NCBI RefSeq assembly: GCF_013839445.1
Contig: NZ_JACDIT010000007.1
Coordinates: 150,569 to 214,568 of the forward strand
Length of the DNA: 64,000 bases
Reading direction: 5' to 3'
Source: Chthonobacter albigriseus
GTDB taxonomy: Bacteria; Pseudomonadota; Alphaproteobacteria; Rhizobiales; Pleomorphomonadaceae
In this document: positions 9,472-16,841 of the stretch, one piece after another
Numbering within the stretch: position 1 is the first letter of the stretch
How the letters are laid out: the number at the start of each line of letters is the position of its first letter
Program-made: the position numbers and the translations under genes
Notes under the pieces: generated by a model
The model's database searches: none
What the model saw: only the letters and a program-made list of their open reading frames with translations
What the model was told of the DNA's origin: nothing

Positions 9472-9855
9472 ATGAAAGAGCTTCTTCTTCAGATCTTCAC
9501 CTGGTGGAATGGCCAGACCATGGGCACGCGTTTCTGGACCTGGCGCAAGGGCGTCAGGGTCGGCGACGACGCTTTTGGCAACACCTACTACCAGGAGCGT
9601 GGCGGCAAGCGGCGCTGGGTGATCTACAATGGTGTCGCCGAGGCTTCGAAGATCCCGCCGGGCTGGCACGGCTGGATGCATTTCCGCACCGACGTGCCGC
9701 CGAGCGAAGACGGCTACAAGCCGCACGCCTGGGAAAAGCCGCACCGGGAGAACATGACCGGGACCAGCGAGGCCTATCGCCCGAAGGGTTCCATTCTCGC
9801 CGAGGGCACGCGGCCACGGTCGACGGGCGACTACGACGCCTGGACACCAGGCTGA
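9472..9855 (+). CDS. NADH:ubiquinone oxidoreductase accessory subunit, NDUFA12 family
   Basis: This 127-residue protein has the features of the NDUFA12/B17.2 family: TWWNGQTMGTRFWTWRKG, DDAFGNTYYQE, RRWVIYNG, and a tryptophan-rich WHGWMHFRTD. In alphaproteobacteria and mitochondria it is a peripheral accessory subunit of respiratory complex I. A proline/threonine-rich C-terminal tail follows. In many Rhizobiales it sits beside the DUF2155 and aat genes; here a nucleoside hydrolase gene lies between. Confidence 0.95.
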   Translation: MKELLLQIFTWWNGQTMGTRFWTWRKGVRVGDDAFGNTYYQERGGKRRWVIYNGVAEASKIPPGWHGWMHFRTDVPPSEDGYKPHAWEKPHRENMTGTSEAYRPKGSILAEGTRPRSTGDYDAWTPG

Positions 9856-10021
9856 CGGCGGGGCCTGAAGCCGACGCCGACCGCTTCGGACGGCCGAGAG
9901 TCGCGGTTGTTCGCGGCGTGGCGTTCCGGCCCGTGGTCATCCAACACCCAACTCATCTGCGTATAGCGGTATCCGACGAGGCTCTCCGGGCCGTCGGCCG
10001 CGCGCATTCTTCGAGGACGTC

Positions 10022-10969
10022 ATGTCGTCTCCCCGCTCCATCATCATCGATACCGACCCCGGCCAGGACGACGCGGTCGCGATCATGCTCGCCCTCGGCC
10101 ATGCCGAAGCGCTCGACGTGATCGGGATCACCGCCGTCGCCGGCAATGTCGGGCTGCCGCTGACCGCGAAGAATTCCCTCAAGCTGCTCGAATTGGCTGG
10201 CCGGACGGACATCCCGGTCTATGCGGGGGCGAGCGCGCCGCTGATGGTTCCCCTTGAGACGGCCGAGTATGTGCACGGGGAGACGGGCCTCAACGGCTGG
10301 ACGTTCCCGGAGCCGACCACGGCGCTGCGACCGGAGTTCGGTCCGGACTTCATCGTCGAGGCGGTGATGAGCCGGCCGCCGAAGTCGGTGACGCTGTGCC
10401 CGCTCGGGCCGCTCACCAACATCGCGCTGGCCATGGCGAAGGAGCCGCGAATCGCGGACCGGATAGACAAGATCGTGCTGATGGGCGGGGCACAGATCGA
10501 GGGCGGCAACGTCACGCCGACGGCCGAGTTCAACATCTACGTCGATCCCCATGCGGCGGCCCGTGTGTTCAACTCCGGCGCCGAGATCGTGGTGATGTCG
10601 CTCGACGTCACTCATCAGGCGCTGATCAAGCGCGCGTGGCTGAATGAGTTGGCCGGCCTCGGTACGAAGTGCTCCGAGGCCTTCGTGGGGCTGCTCTCGT
10701 TCTACGAGCGCTACGACGAAGAGAAGTACGGCTCCGATGGCGGGCCGCTGCACGATCCCACCACGATCGCCTGGCTGCTGAAGCCGGAGCTCTTCAAGGG
10801 CAAGTTCGTCAACGTGGAGATTGAGACGACGCCGGGGCTCTGCTTCGGGCAGACGGTGGTCGACCGCTGGAGCGTCACCAAGCGGCCGAAGAATGCGACC
10901 TGGATCACACATGTCGATGCCGATGGCTTCTTCGACCTCATCCTGGACGCGTTCCGGCGCCTTGGTTGA
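10022..10969 (+). CDS. Inosine-uridine-preferring nucleoside hydrolase family protein
   Basis: The 315-residue enzyme has the family's Ca2+-binding aspartate cluster near the N-terminus (DTDPGQDDA, residues 10-18), the GPLTNIA motif, VLMGG, and AEFNIYVDPHAA, all hallmarks of the IunH/nucleoside hydrolase fold. Members cleave the N-glycosidic bond of ribonucleosides for purine/pyrimidine salvage. There is no signal peptide, so it is cytoplasmic. Substrate preference cannot be read from sequence. It stands alone in its transcription unit between NDUFA12 and the DUF2155 gene. Confidence 0.95.
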   Translation: MSSPRSIIIDTDPGQDDAVAIMLALGHAEALDVIGITAVAGNVGLPLTAKNSLKLLELAGRTDIPVYAGASAPLMVPLETAEYVHGETGLNGWTFPEPTTALRPEFGPDFIVEAVMSRPPKSVTLCPLGPLTNIALAMAKEPRIADRIDKIVLMGGAQIEGGNVTPTAEFNIYVDPHAAARVFNSGAEIVVMSLDVTHQALIKRAWLNELAGLGTKCSEAFVGLLSFYERYDEEKYGSDGGPLHDPTTIAWLLKPELFKGKFVNVEIETTPGLCFGQTVVDRWSVTKRPKNATWITHVDADGFFDLILDAFRRLG

Positions 10970-11027
10970 ACGAAAGGTCGTGGAAGCGCCGCATTCTGGG
11001 GCGAGGTGAGCTTTTCAAGCCGGGCCA

Positions 11028-11043
11028 CGGGTGCTAGCACCCG
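11028..11043. repeat. Perfect 16-bp palindrome before the DUF2155 gene
   Basis: CGGGTGCTAGCACCCG is an uninterrupted palindrome 40 bp upstream of the DUF2155 start. There is no following T-run, so it is not a canonical terminator for the nucleoside hydrolase gene. It could be an operator or a hairpin. Unassigned. Confidence 0.35.
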
Positions 11044-11082
11044 GAGGCTCTCCCGCTCAAACCGATCCGGTCCCGCCGCCCG

Positions 11083-11667
11083 ATGACGCCAGCCCGCCTT
11101 CGCCTTTCGGCGCTTGCCGCCGTCGCCATTCTTGCGGCGACCCCTGCGTCGGCCGAAAAGGTCGCCAACAAGGTCGCGGTTTTCACGGGGCTCGACAAGA
11201 TCACCGGGCGCATCATCACGTTCGACGTGCTGATCGACGAGACGGTCCAGTTCGGCGCCCTGCGGGTGACGCCGCGCGTCTGCTACACGCGGCCGCCGAC
11301 CGAGACGGCGCAGACGGACGCGTTCGTCGAGGTGGACGAGATCACGCTGGACAACGCGATCAAGCGGATCTTCACCGGCTGGATGTTCGCCGCCAGCCCG
11401 GGCCTGAACGCCGTAGAGCATCCCGTCTACGACGTGTGGCTGAACGACTGCCAGCAGGATCGCGTTGTGGCCGGCGCCGGCGGCGCGGCCGATCCCGGCG
11501 CAGCAGCCGGCGAGGGGGGCGGGCCGGTTCTGATGGTCGACGGCATCCCGGTCCCGCGGCCCAAGCCGACGGCACCGTCCGAGACTCTTGCGGCGCCGAC
11601 GCCGAGCGATATCGTCCCGGACATTCCGGAGACGGCGGAAGAGACACCCGGCGAGATCCTCGACTGA
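11083..11667 (+). CDS. DUF2155 domain-containing periplasmic protein
   Basis: The 194-residue protein starts with a signal peptide (hydrophobic residues about 6-22, cleavage after PASA). It then carries the DUF2155 region (about 30-130): FTGLDKITGRIITFDV, GALRVTPRVCYTRPP and GWMFAASPGLNAVEHPVYDVWLNDC. Two conserved cysteines (C in VCYT and C in NDCQ) may form a disulphide. The rest is a proline/alanine-rich tail. DUF2155 proteins are widespread in Rhizobiales, usually next to aat, and have no established function. It converges on aat with 16 bp between stops. Confidence 0.92.
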   Translation: MTPARLRLSALAAVAILAATPASAEKVANKVAVFTGLDKITGRIITFDVLIDETVQFGALRVTPRVCYTRPPTETAQTDAFVEVDEITLDNAIKRIFTGWMFAASPGLNAVEHPVYDVWLNDCQQDRVVAGAGGAADPGAAAGEGGGPVLMVDGIPVPRPKPTAPSETLAAPTPSDIVPDIPETAEETPGEILD

Positions 11668-11683
11668 TTCCGGCCGGACGCGG

Positions 11684-12352
11684 CTAGGTCCGTGCGATCC
11701 AGCGCAGTGCTTCCTCTCCCGAGACGGACCGGGGAAGGGCGAAGAAGTCGGCGGGTTGGACCAGCGCCTCCTCCAGCTTCCGGCCGTAGATCTCGCGCGG
11801 GATCTCGGTCGCCCCGAACTTGAGGAGGTGCTCGGTGACGAACTGGGTGTCCAGCATTCGGTAGCCGCCAGCCCTCAGGCGGGCGACGAGGTGGACGAGC
11901 GCCACCTTGGACGCGTCGGTCACCGTGGAGAACATGCTCTCGCCGAAGAACACGGCGCCGAGCGAGACCCCGTAGAGGCCTCCGACCAGGTTTCCGTCCG
12001 ACCAGCACTCCACGGTGTGGCAGTGGCCTCGCCTGAACAGCTCCCCATAGAGCCGCCGGATACGGCCGTTGATCCAGGTCTTGGTGCGCCCGGGCGCGGG
12101 CGACGCGCAGCCGTCGACAACCCCGAAGAAGTGCGTGTCTACGCAGACCTCGAAGAGCTCCTGGCGCACGGTCCGGGCCAGCCGCCTTGGGAGGTGGAAC
12201 GCGTCGAGCGGGAGCACACCGCGCCATTCGGGCTCGACCCAGAAGAGGGTGGGATCGTCGGCGCTCTCGGCCATCGGAAACATGCCGCAGGCGTAGGCCT
12301 TCAGCAGCACGTCGGGCGTGATCTCGAAGGTCAGGTCGTCGCGTGACGTCAT
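11684..12352 (-). CDS. aat: Leucyl/phenylalanyl-tRNA--protein transferase
   Basis: The 222-residue enzyme transfers Leu or Phe from aminoacyl-tRNA to proteins with N-terminal Arg or Lys, marking them for ClpS/ClpAP degradation (N-degron pathway). Visible motifs are [59 protein letters not shown] (split here: [11 protein letters not shown] then [10 protein letters not shown]) and [14 protein letters not shown]. Length fits the family. It is the only gene in its short unit. Confidence 0.97.
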   Translation of the reverse strand: MTSRDDLTFEITPDVLLKAYACGMFPMAESADDPTLFWVEPEWRGVLPLDAFHLPRRLARTVRQELFEVCVDTHFFGVVDGCASPAPGRTKTWINGRIRRLYGELFRRGHCHTVECWSDGNLVGGLYGVSLGAVFFGESMFSTVTDASKVALVHLVARLRAGGYRMLDTQFVTEHLLKFGATEIPREIYGRKLEEALVQPADFFALPRSVSGEEALRWIART

Positions 12353-12521
12353 CAGCCGGTCCCGGTTTCGATGACCAGGATACGCGTACCGTCCAGGAAG
12401 GGGAATGCGGCGCGGACGCCGAACCGGCGAGGATCGTGGCGCGCGGGCATCCGCCGATTCGCTCGAAACGATATTTTATCCGCAAGATGCTCCATCGGAG
12501 CAGAATAGATATTCGAATTAC

Positions 12522-12538
12522 TAGGGATAAAGTCCCTA
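12522..12538. promoter_or_regulatory. Inverted repeat 1 of the GGGA-N5-TCCC type
   Basis: TAGGGA-N5-TCCCTA has perfect 6-bp arms (12522-12527 and 12533-12538). It lies about 150 bp upstream of the PepSY gene in an AT-rich block that contrasts with the surrounding DNA. The same GGGA-N5-TCCC core recurs at 12566 and 13302. It is a candidate operator for the LuxR-type regulator encoded at 15073. Confidence 0.5.
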
Positions 12539-12563
12539 TCAAACAAGAATAGTTCCTGTTCGT

Positions 12564-12580
12564 ATGGGACTGTGTCCCAT
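12564..12580. promoter_or_regulatory. Inverted repeat 2 of the GGGA-N5-TCCC type
   Basis: ATGGGAC-TGT-GTCCCAT has perfect 7-bp arms and contains the GGGA-N5-TCCC core. It is centred 42 bp from repeat 1, four helical turns, so both would face the same side of the DNA. It lies about 105 bp upstream of the PepSY start. Confidence 0.55.
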
Positions 12581-12582
12581 TG

Positions 12583-12596
12583 ATGATCTAGGTCAT
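12583..12596. promoter_or_regulatory. FNR/FixK/DNR-like box
   Basis: ATGATCTAGGTCAT resembles the FNR-family 14-mer TTGAT-N4-ATCAA: the TGAT and TCA half-sites are kept, with mismatches at both outer positions and one inner one. It is immediately downstream of repeat 2 and 90 bp upstream of the PepSY ATG, an activator-like position. Oxygen- or nitric-oxide-responsive control of the PepSY gene is possible but unproven. Confidence 0.4.
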
Positions 12597-12685
12597 GTGC
12601 CCTACTTTTGGGATGAAACAAGTTCCTCCAGCGCGACGTTCTGGTTCGACACACGGGGCGGCGCAGAAGATCAAAGGAGGACATC

Positions 12686-13225
12686 ATGCGTTCTGCGATT
12701 GCTACACTGATGATTATGGCTGCTGTTGGTGGCGCTCAGGCCGGACCGATCGCCGATTCCGTCGCCCAGGTGCCGGTGTCCCTGCCGGCGGCGCTCGACG
12801 TGGTGACGGCAACGATCGGGTCGAAGATCACCCACCTGGAGTTCGAGAGCCGGGACGGGGTGCCCACCTACGAGTTCATCGTGGAGACGGCCGCCGATGT
12901 CTATTACGTCGGCGTGAGCGGCACGACGGGTCTGGTGACCGAGGTGGATGTCATCGCGGACGATGACGACGCGCGCTTCAAGGCGCTCGCCAAGATCTCC
13001 GAGGACGACGCCAAGGCGGCGGCGATGGCGAACTACAAGGGCGAGGTCGAAGAGGTCAAGCGGCTGCTCCTGTCGGACGGGACCGCCGCCTTCGAGGTGG
13101 ATGTCGAGATCACCGGCGCCGGCGGCGAATACAACGTCTACGTCGACGCCGCGAGCGGCAAGGTCAAACTCGTCAACGTCGAGTACTGGGAACTCGGCGA
13201 AACCGTTCCGGGCGATGCGGATTGA
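12686..13225 (+). CDS. Periplasmic PepSY-domain protein
   Basis: This 179-residue protein has a signal peptide (about residues 1-19, cleavage near GAQA) and two PepSY-like repeats: about 33-88 (ITHLEFESRDGVPTYEFIVE) and about 100-172 (DAKAAAMANYKGEVEEVKR, then YNVYVDAASGKVKLVNVE). PepSY proteins are thought to inhibit or chaperone envelope proteins; a precise role is unknown. Start chosen for a strong AAAGGAGG site at 12673-12680. The mature protein is acidic. Two inverted repeats and an FNR-like box precede it, and a two-component system follows, which suggests it is a regulated envelope-stress or redox-response gene. Confidence 0.85.
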   Translation: MRSAIATLMIMAAVGGAQAGPIADSVAQVPVSLPAALDVVTATIGSKITHLEFESRDGVPTYEFIVETAADVYYVGVSGTTGLVTEVDVIADDDDARFKALAKISEDDAKAAAMANYKGEVEEVKRLLLSDGTAAFEVDVEITGAGGEYNVYVDAASGKVKLVNVEYWELGETVPGDAD

Positions 13226-13301
13226 GCCTTCCCTCAAGGTTCCGTTCGTATCGGCCGGGGGCAGCCGGCAAGGCCATCGCCGAGCCGGTTGCCCTAACTT
13301 C

Positions 13302-13314
13302 GGGAAATACTCCC
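13302..13314. promoter_or_regulatory. Inverted repeat 3 of the GGGA-N5-TCCC type
   Basis: GGGA-AATAC-TCCC repeats the core found twice upstream of the PepSY gene, with the same 5-bp spacer. It lies 77 bp after the PepSY stop and about 235 bp before a terminator, so it may control a short transcript in this gap. Confidence 0.45.
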
Positions 13315-13586
13315 AAAGCGAGGGAGAGTTTTCGCTGCCCATGACGCGGAATCATGGAGGAAGTTTAACTGGTACAGACGCTTGGGCGAGGGCATCCTCT
13401 GATCGTCGGCTTCAAGGCGGGCCGGCCGAAAGGGGATCCCTAGCCCACGACGGTCCGGTCTGCCAGCCAACACGCGGTATCCCTCAATGCCGCACCTGAT
13501 TGCAGGACACGGCGCGTCCACCTCGACGATCCGATGATCCATAGAACAAGCGGCTGCTCTCCCCGGGGCGGCCGCTTTCTTTTTTA
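13315..13586 (+). ncRNA. Possible short regulated transcript (sRNA or leader), speculative
   Basis: The 483-bp gap between the PepSY gene and the kinase contains an operator-like repeat (13302-13314) at its start and a Rho-independent terminator (13548-13583) inside it, with no recognisable gene between. A 52-codon frame at 13341-13499 lacks a ribosome site. The terminator may simply end the PepSY transcript. Alternatively, a promoter near 13302 could drive an RNA of about 230 nt. This is inference from layout only. Confidence 0.2.
13548..13583 (+). terminator. Rho-independent terminator
   Basis: A perfect 7-bp stem (AAGCGGC 13548-13554 with GCCGCTT 13571-13577) carries a GC-rich loop containing its own CCCCGGGG dyad and is followed by a T-rich tract to 13585. 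It separates the PepSY unit from the two-component genes, so the kinase must have its own promoter between here and 13709. Confidence 0.75.
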
Positions 13587-13593
13587 TGAGAGC

Positions 13594-13609
13594 CGGGAGA
13601 ATTTTCCCG
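13594..13609. promoter_or_regulatory. Inverted repeat 4 (GGGA-N6-TCCC) before the sensor kinase
   Basis: CGGGA-GAATTT-TCCCG has perfect 5-bp arms with a 6-bp spacer and lies 100 bp upstream of the kinase start. It differs from repeats 1-3 by one base in spacing. If it is a true site, the two-component system may autoregulate. Confidence 0.35.
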
Positions 13610-13708
13610 CTCTGCCGTGCAGAATACCCTTCCTTGTGGGAAGAAGGATGCCGGTCTCCCAATAAGGCGGCCGCCCGCCTTTCCGGGGTGCTCGTCCGGA
13701 GGAGTGAA

Positions 13709-15076
13709 ATGTCGCTGAGGGGCCGGTTGATAGGAGCGATCGCCGTCGTTCTGGCCGCCGCTCTGCTGATCGGCAGCGTGTTCTCCTATGGGCACGCCCA
13801 GCGGAAGGTCCTGCTGGAGATGGACGCTGCGATGGACGTGGCGCGCAACACCATCGCGCGCGCGATCCGTGAAGCCCCGCAGCCGATCCAGCGCGCGACG
13901 CTTGTCGTCGCCCTGCGGGTGTTCGACGGGGATCGGCATGTGCGCGCCGAACTGCTCGGTCCTGGGGGCAAGGTGGAGATGGTCTCCGCCCTGCGTACGC
14001 CCGCGGGGGAGGTGCCGGACTGGTTCGTCCGGCTGGTTGCGCCTGATTTCAGCGGACATGAGGTTGTCATCACGCCTGTCGTCCAGGGCGGATGGTCGAT
14101 CCGGCTGGTGCCCGATCCGCGCAGCGAGGTGGACGAGGTCTGGACCGACATGCTGCTGAACCTGTCGGTGCTGTCGGTCTTCTGCGTCGCGGCCTTCGTC
14201 TTCGTTTCCGCCATCATCAGCCGCGCGCTGGCGCCGATCGCCTCGCTGTCCAGCGCCTTCCGGGCCATAGGCGAGGGCAACTACGCGGTGCGTATCGCCG
14301 AACACGGCACGCCGGAACTGAAGCGCCTCTGCGCCGGCTGCAACGATATGGCCGGCCGTCTGGAAGGCATGGCGGCGCGCAACCGGCAGCTCTCCGACCA
14401 GCTGATCCGCCTGCAGGACGAGGAGCGGGCGGATCTGGCACGCGACCTTCACGACGAGGTCGGACCTTTCCTGTTCGCGATCGACGTGGATGCCGCGGCG
14501 CTGGCGGGGATGGCCGAATCGCGCGGACCGTTGCCGGCGGCACGGGTGGGGGAGCGTGCGGAGGCAATTCGGCAGGCGGCCGCGCATGCCCGCAAGTACG
14601 TCCGCTCTATCCTCGGCCACCTGCGTCCGGGCGTCGCCGGCAGCCTCGGCCTCTGCGCGGCGATCCAGGAACTGGCCAACTTTCACGCCGAGCGGCACCC
14701 GAGCGTCGTCTTCGAGCTGGACCTGCCCGACAGGGGCTTCGGCAATGCGCTTGATTCGGTGATCCTGGCGGTCGTCCGCGAGGCCGTGAACAACGCGGTG
14801 AGACATGGCCGGCCCGGGCGGGTCGAGGTATCCATCGTGCCGATGGACAACGAAGTGGCCTTCTCGGTGAAGGACGACGGCGACGGCCTGCCGGCGAACG
14901 TCCAGGCCGGGGGCTACGGGCTGATCAACATGCGCGAGCGGGTGGAAAGCGTCGGCGGCACGATCACCGTGGCCAACCGAGCCTATGGAAAAGGCGTCGC
15001 GGTCTCGGCCGTGATCCCGCTTGCCGAGGCGGACAGCAGCCTGAATGGCGGAGAAGAGGTCAAGGAGGTGGCATGA
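13709..15076 (+). CDS. Membrane sensor histidine kinase (HisKA_3, MoxY/UhpB/NarX-like)
   Basis: The 455-residue kinase has a first transmembrane helix (about 7-27), a periplasmic domain of about 115 residues resembling the LapD/MoxY N-terminal type, a second helix (about 150-172), a HAMP region, and a HisKA_3 dimerisation domain with H248 in EERADLARDLHDEVG. The HATPase domain follows, with N-box REAVNNAVRHG and G-boxes DDGDGLP and GYGLINMRERV. ATG 13709 is preferred over the upstream open frame because GGAGGAG sits six bases before it and because the upstream frame overlaps a terminator. The stop overlaps the next start (ATGA). Signal unknown. Confidence 0.92.
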   Translation: MSLRGRLIGAIAVVLAAALLIGSVFSYGHAQRKVLLEMDAAMDVARNTIARAIREAPQPIQRATLVVALRVFDGDRHVRAELLGPGGKVEMVSALRTPAGEVPDWFVRLVAPDFSGHEVVITPVVQGGWSIRLVPDPRSEVDEVWTDMLLNLSVLSVFCVAAFVFVSAIISRALAPIASLSSAFRAIGEGNYAVRIAEHGTPELKRLCAGCNDMAGRLEGMAARNRQLSDQLIRLQDEERADLARDLHDEVGPFLFAIDVDAAALAGMAESRGPLPAARVGERAEAIRQAAAHARKYVRSILGHLRPGVAGSLGLCAAIQELANFHAERHPSVVFELDLPDRGFGNALDSVILAVVREAVNNAVRHGRPGRVEVSIVPMDNEVAFSVKDDGDGLPANVQAGGYGLINMRERVESVGGTITVANRAYGKGVAVSAVIPLAEADSSLNGGEEVKEVA

Positions 15077-15720
15077 AGATTCTGATCGTCGACGACCACG
15101 TGATCGTGCGGGAGGGCGTCAGCCGCCTGCTCGCCGAACTGCCCGGCGCCATCATCCGCGAGGCGGAGAACGCGGCCGACGCGATGACCATCTTCCGGAC
15201 GGAACCGCCCGACGTCATCGTCCTCGACATCAACCTGAAGGGCAACAGCGGCCTGGAGTTCCTGCGCAAGATCAAGGCGGAGGATCCGGCGGTCCGCGTC
15301 GTCATCTTCAGCATGTACTCCGACGTGGTCTACGCCACCTCGGCCCGGCGGGCGGGCGCGCTCGGCTACGTTTCCAAGAGCGCGGCGTCCGACCAGTTGC
15401 TGATGGCGGTCAAGCGCGCCGCGCGCGGCGAGACCTACGTGGACAGCGCGATTGCCAGCGAGCTGGCTCTGACCGCCTTCTCGCCGCAGGAGAACGTCAA
15501 TCACCTCTCCAACCGCGAGCTGGAGATCCTCAGCCTGCTCGCCGACGGCAAGAGCCTCTCCGACATCGCGGACGCGCTGGGCGTCGCCTACAAGACTGTC
15601 GCCAACACCTGCACGCGCATCAAGGAGAAGCTCGGCGTCGACCGCACCGCAGACCTGATCCGCTTCGCCGTGGAGAACCGGCACATGCGCACGGTGACGC
15701 CGGACGAGTCGCGCTGGTAG
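15073..15720 (+). CDS. LuxR/NarL-family response regulator
   Basis: The 215-residue regulator has a receiver domain (D7/D8, phospho-acceptor D52 in VLDINLKG, K102 in GYVSKSA) and a C-terminal LuxR HTH (about 147-205: LSNRELEILSLLADGKSLSD, then VAYKTVANTCTRIKEKL). It is translationally coupled to the kinase upstream. NarL-type regulators bind short inverted repeats, so the GGGA-N5/6-TCCC repeats at 12522, 12564, 13302 and 13594 are candidate sites. Relatives of this pair (MoxYX) control alcohol-oxidation genes in other alphaproteobacteria; nothing here shows that function. Confidence 0.93.
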   Translation: MKILIVDDHVIVREGVSRLLAELPGAIIREAENAADAMTIFRTEPPDVIVLDINLKGNSGLEFLRKIKAEDPAVRVVIFSMYSDVVYATSARRAGALGYVSKSAASDQLLMAVKRAARGETYVDSAIASELALTAFSPQENVNHLSNRELEILSLLADGKSLSDIADALGVAYKTVANTCTRIKEKLGVDRTADLIRFAVENRHMRTVTPDESRW

Positions 15721-15802
15721 GGGGGCGTTCGGGGAAAGCGCTCGCGCCTCGGGCCGAAATGCGCTAGATCCGGCGTCCTCCCGAGGATCGAAGATCGACT
15801 TG

Positions 15803-16801
15803 ATGGCCGGATACCCCCAGCACGCCTTCGCCGTAGCCCCGATGATGGACTGGACCGACAGCTTCTGCCGGCGGTTCCATCGGCGGTTGACGTCGCGCGC
15901 GCTGCTCTACACGGAGATGGTCACGTCGGCGGCGATCCGGTTCGGCGACCGTCCCAAGCTGCTCGGCTTTTCCCCCGACGAACAGCCGGTGGCGTTGCAG
16001 CTCGGCGGTTCGGATCCGGGCGAACTGGCCGAGGCGGCGGCCATCGGCGAGGCCTTCGGCTACGTGGAGATCAACCTCAATTGCGGTTGCCCGTCCGACC
16101 GGGTCCAGTCCGGTCGGTTCGGGGCATGCTTGATGCGCGAGCCGGATCTGGTGGCGGACTGCGTTGCCGCGATGAAAGCAGCGGTTTCGGTTCCCGTCAC
16201 GGTAAAATGCCGGATCGGCGTCGACGACCAGGATCCGGAGCAGTCTCTCGACGTGTTAGCCGATGCGGTGCTCCAGGCGGGGGCCGATGCGCTCTGGGTG
16301 CATGCACGCAAGGCTTGGCTGAAGGGCCTCAGTCCCAAGGAGAACCGCGACATTCCCCCGCTCGACTACGACCGGGTGCTGCGGCTGAAGCAGCGCTTGC
16401 CCGAAGTCTTCATCGGCATCAATGGTGGCATCGCCACGCTGGACGATGCCGAGCGGCTGCTCGCGGTCGGGTTGGACGGGGTGATGCTCGGGCGGGCCGC
16501 GTACCACGATCCCGGCCTGCTCGCGAGCGTCGACCGTCGGATCTACGGCGTGGACCAGCCCGACACCGATCTCTTCGACGCGGTGGACGCGATGCGGCCG
16601 GTCATCGCCGAACACCTTGCGGCCGGCGGGCGGCTGGGGCAGGTCACGCGGCACATGCTGGGGCTCTTCCATGGACGGCCCGGCGCGCGCGCCTGGCGGC
16701 GGATCCTCACGGAGGGCGGCGTCAAGGCCGGCGCGGGGCTGGAGGTGCTGGACGCGGCGCTCGCGGCGGTGCGCCGGCCGGAACGCGCCGCCGTCGCCTG
16801 A
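15803..16801 (+). CDS. dusA: tRNA-dihydrouridine(20/20a) synthase
   Basis: This 332-residue FMN enzyme reduces uridine 20/20a in the tRNA D-loop using NADPH. Family motifs are APMMDWTDSFCRRFHR at the N-terminus, LLYTEMVTS, LQLGGSDP, and the catalytic cysteine segment INLNCGCPSDRV. Further on are VKCRIGVDD, WVHARKAWLKGLSPKENR, NGGI and VMLGRAAYHDP. The KGLSPKENR segment is diagnostic of DusA rather than DusB or DusC. The frame opens at a TTG three bases earlier, but the ATG at 15803 is the natural start. It is monocistronic and converges on accC. Confidence 0.96.
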   Translation: MAGYPQHAFAVAPMMDWTDSFCRRFHRRLTSRALLYTEMVTSAAIRFGDRPKLLGFSPDEQPVALQLGGSDPGELAEAAAIGEAFGYVEINLNCGCPSDRVQSGRFGACLMREPDLVADCVAAMKAAVSVPVTVKCRIGVDDQDPEQSLDVLADAVLQAGADALWVHARKAWLKGLSPKENRDIPPLDYDRVLRLKQRLPEVFIGINGGIATLDDAERLLAVGLDGVMLGRAAYHDPGLLASVDRRIYGVDQPDTDLFDAVDAMRPVIAEHLAAGGRLGQVTRHMLGLFHGRPGARAWRRILTEGGVKAGAGLEVLDAALAAVRRPERAAVA

Positions 16802-16841
16802 CGACCAAGGCTGCGGCAACGCGGCTACGGCACTGCTTCGA

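Noticed and set aside
13341..13499. 52-codon frame between the PepSY gene and the terminator
   Set aside because: No ribosome site and low-complexity, arginine-rich translation; not reported as a gene.
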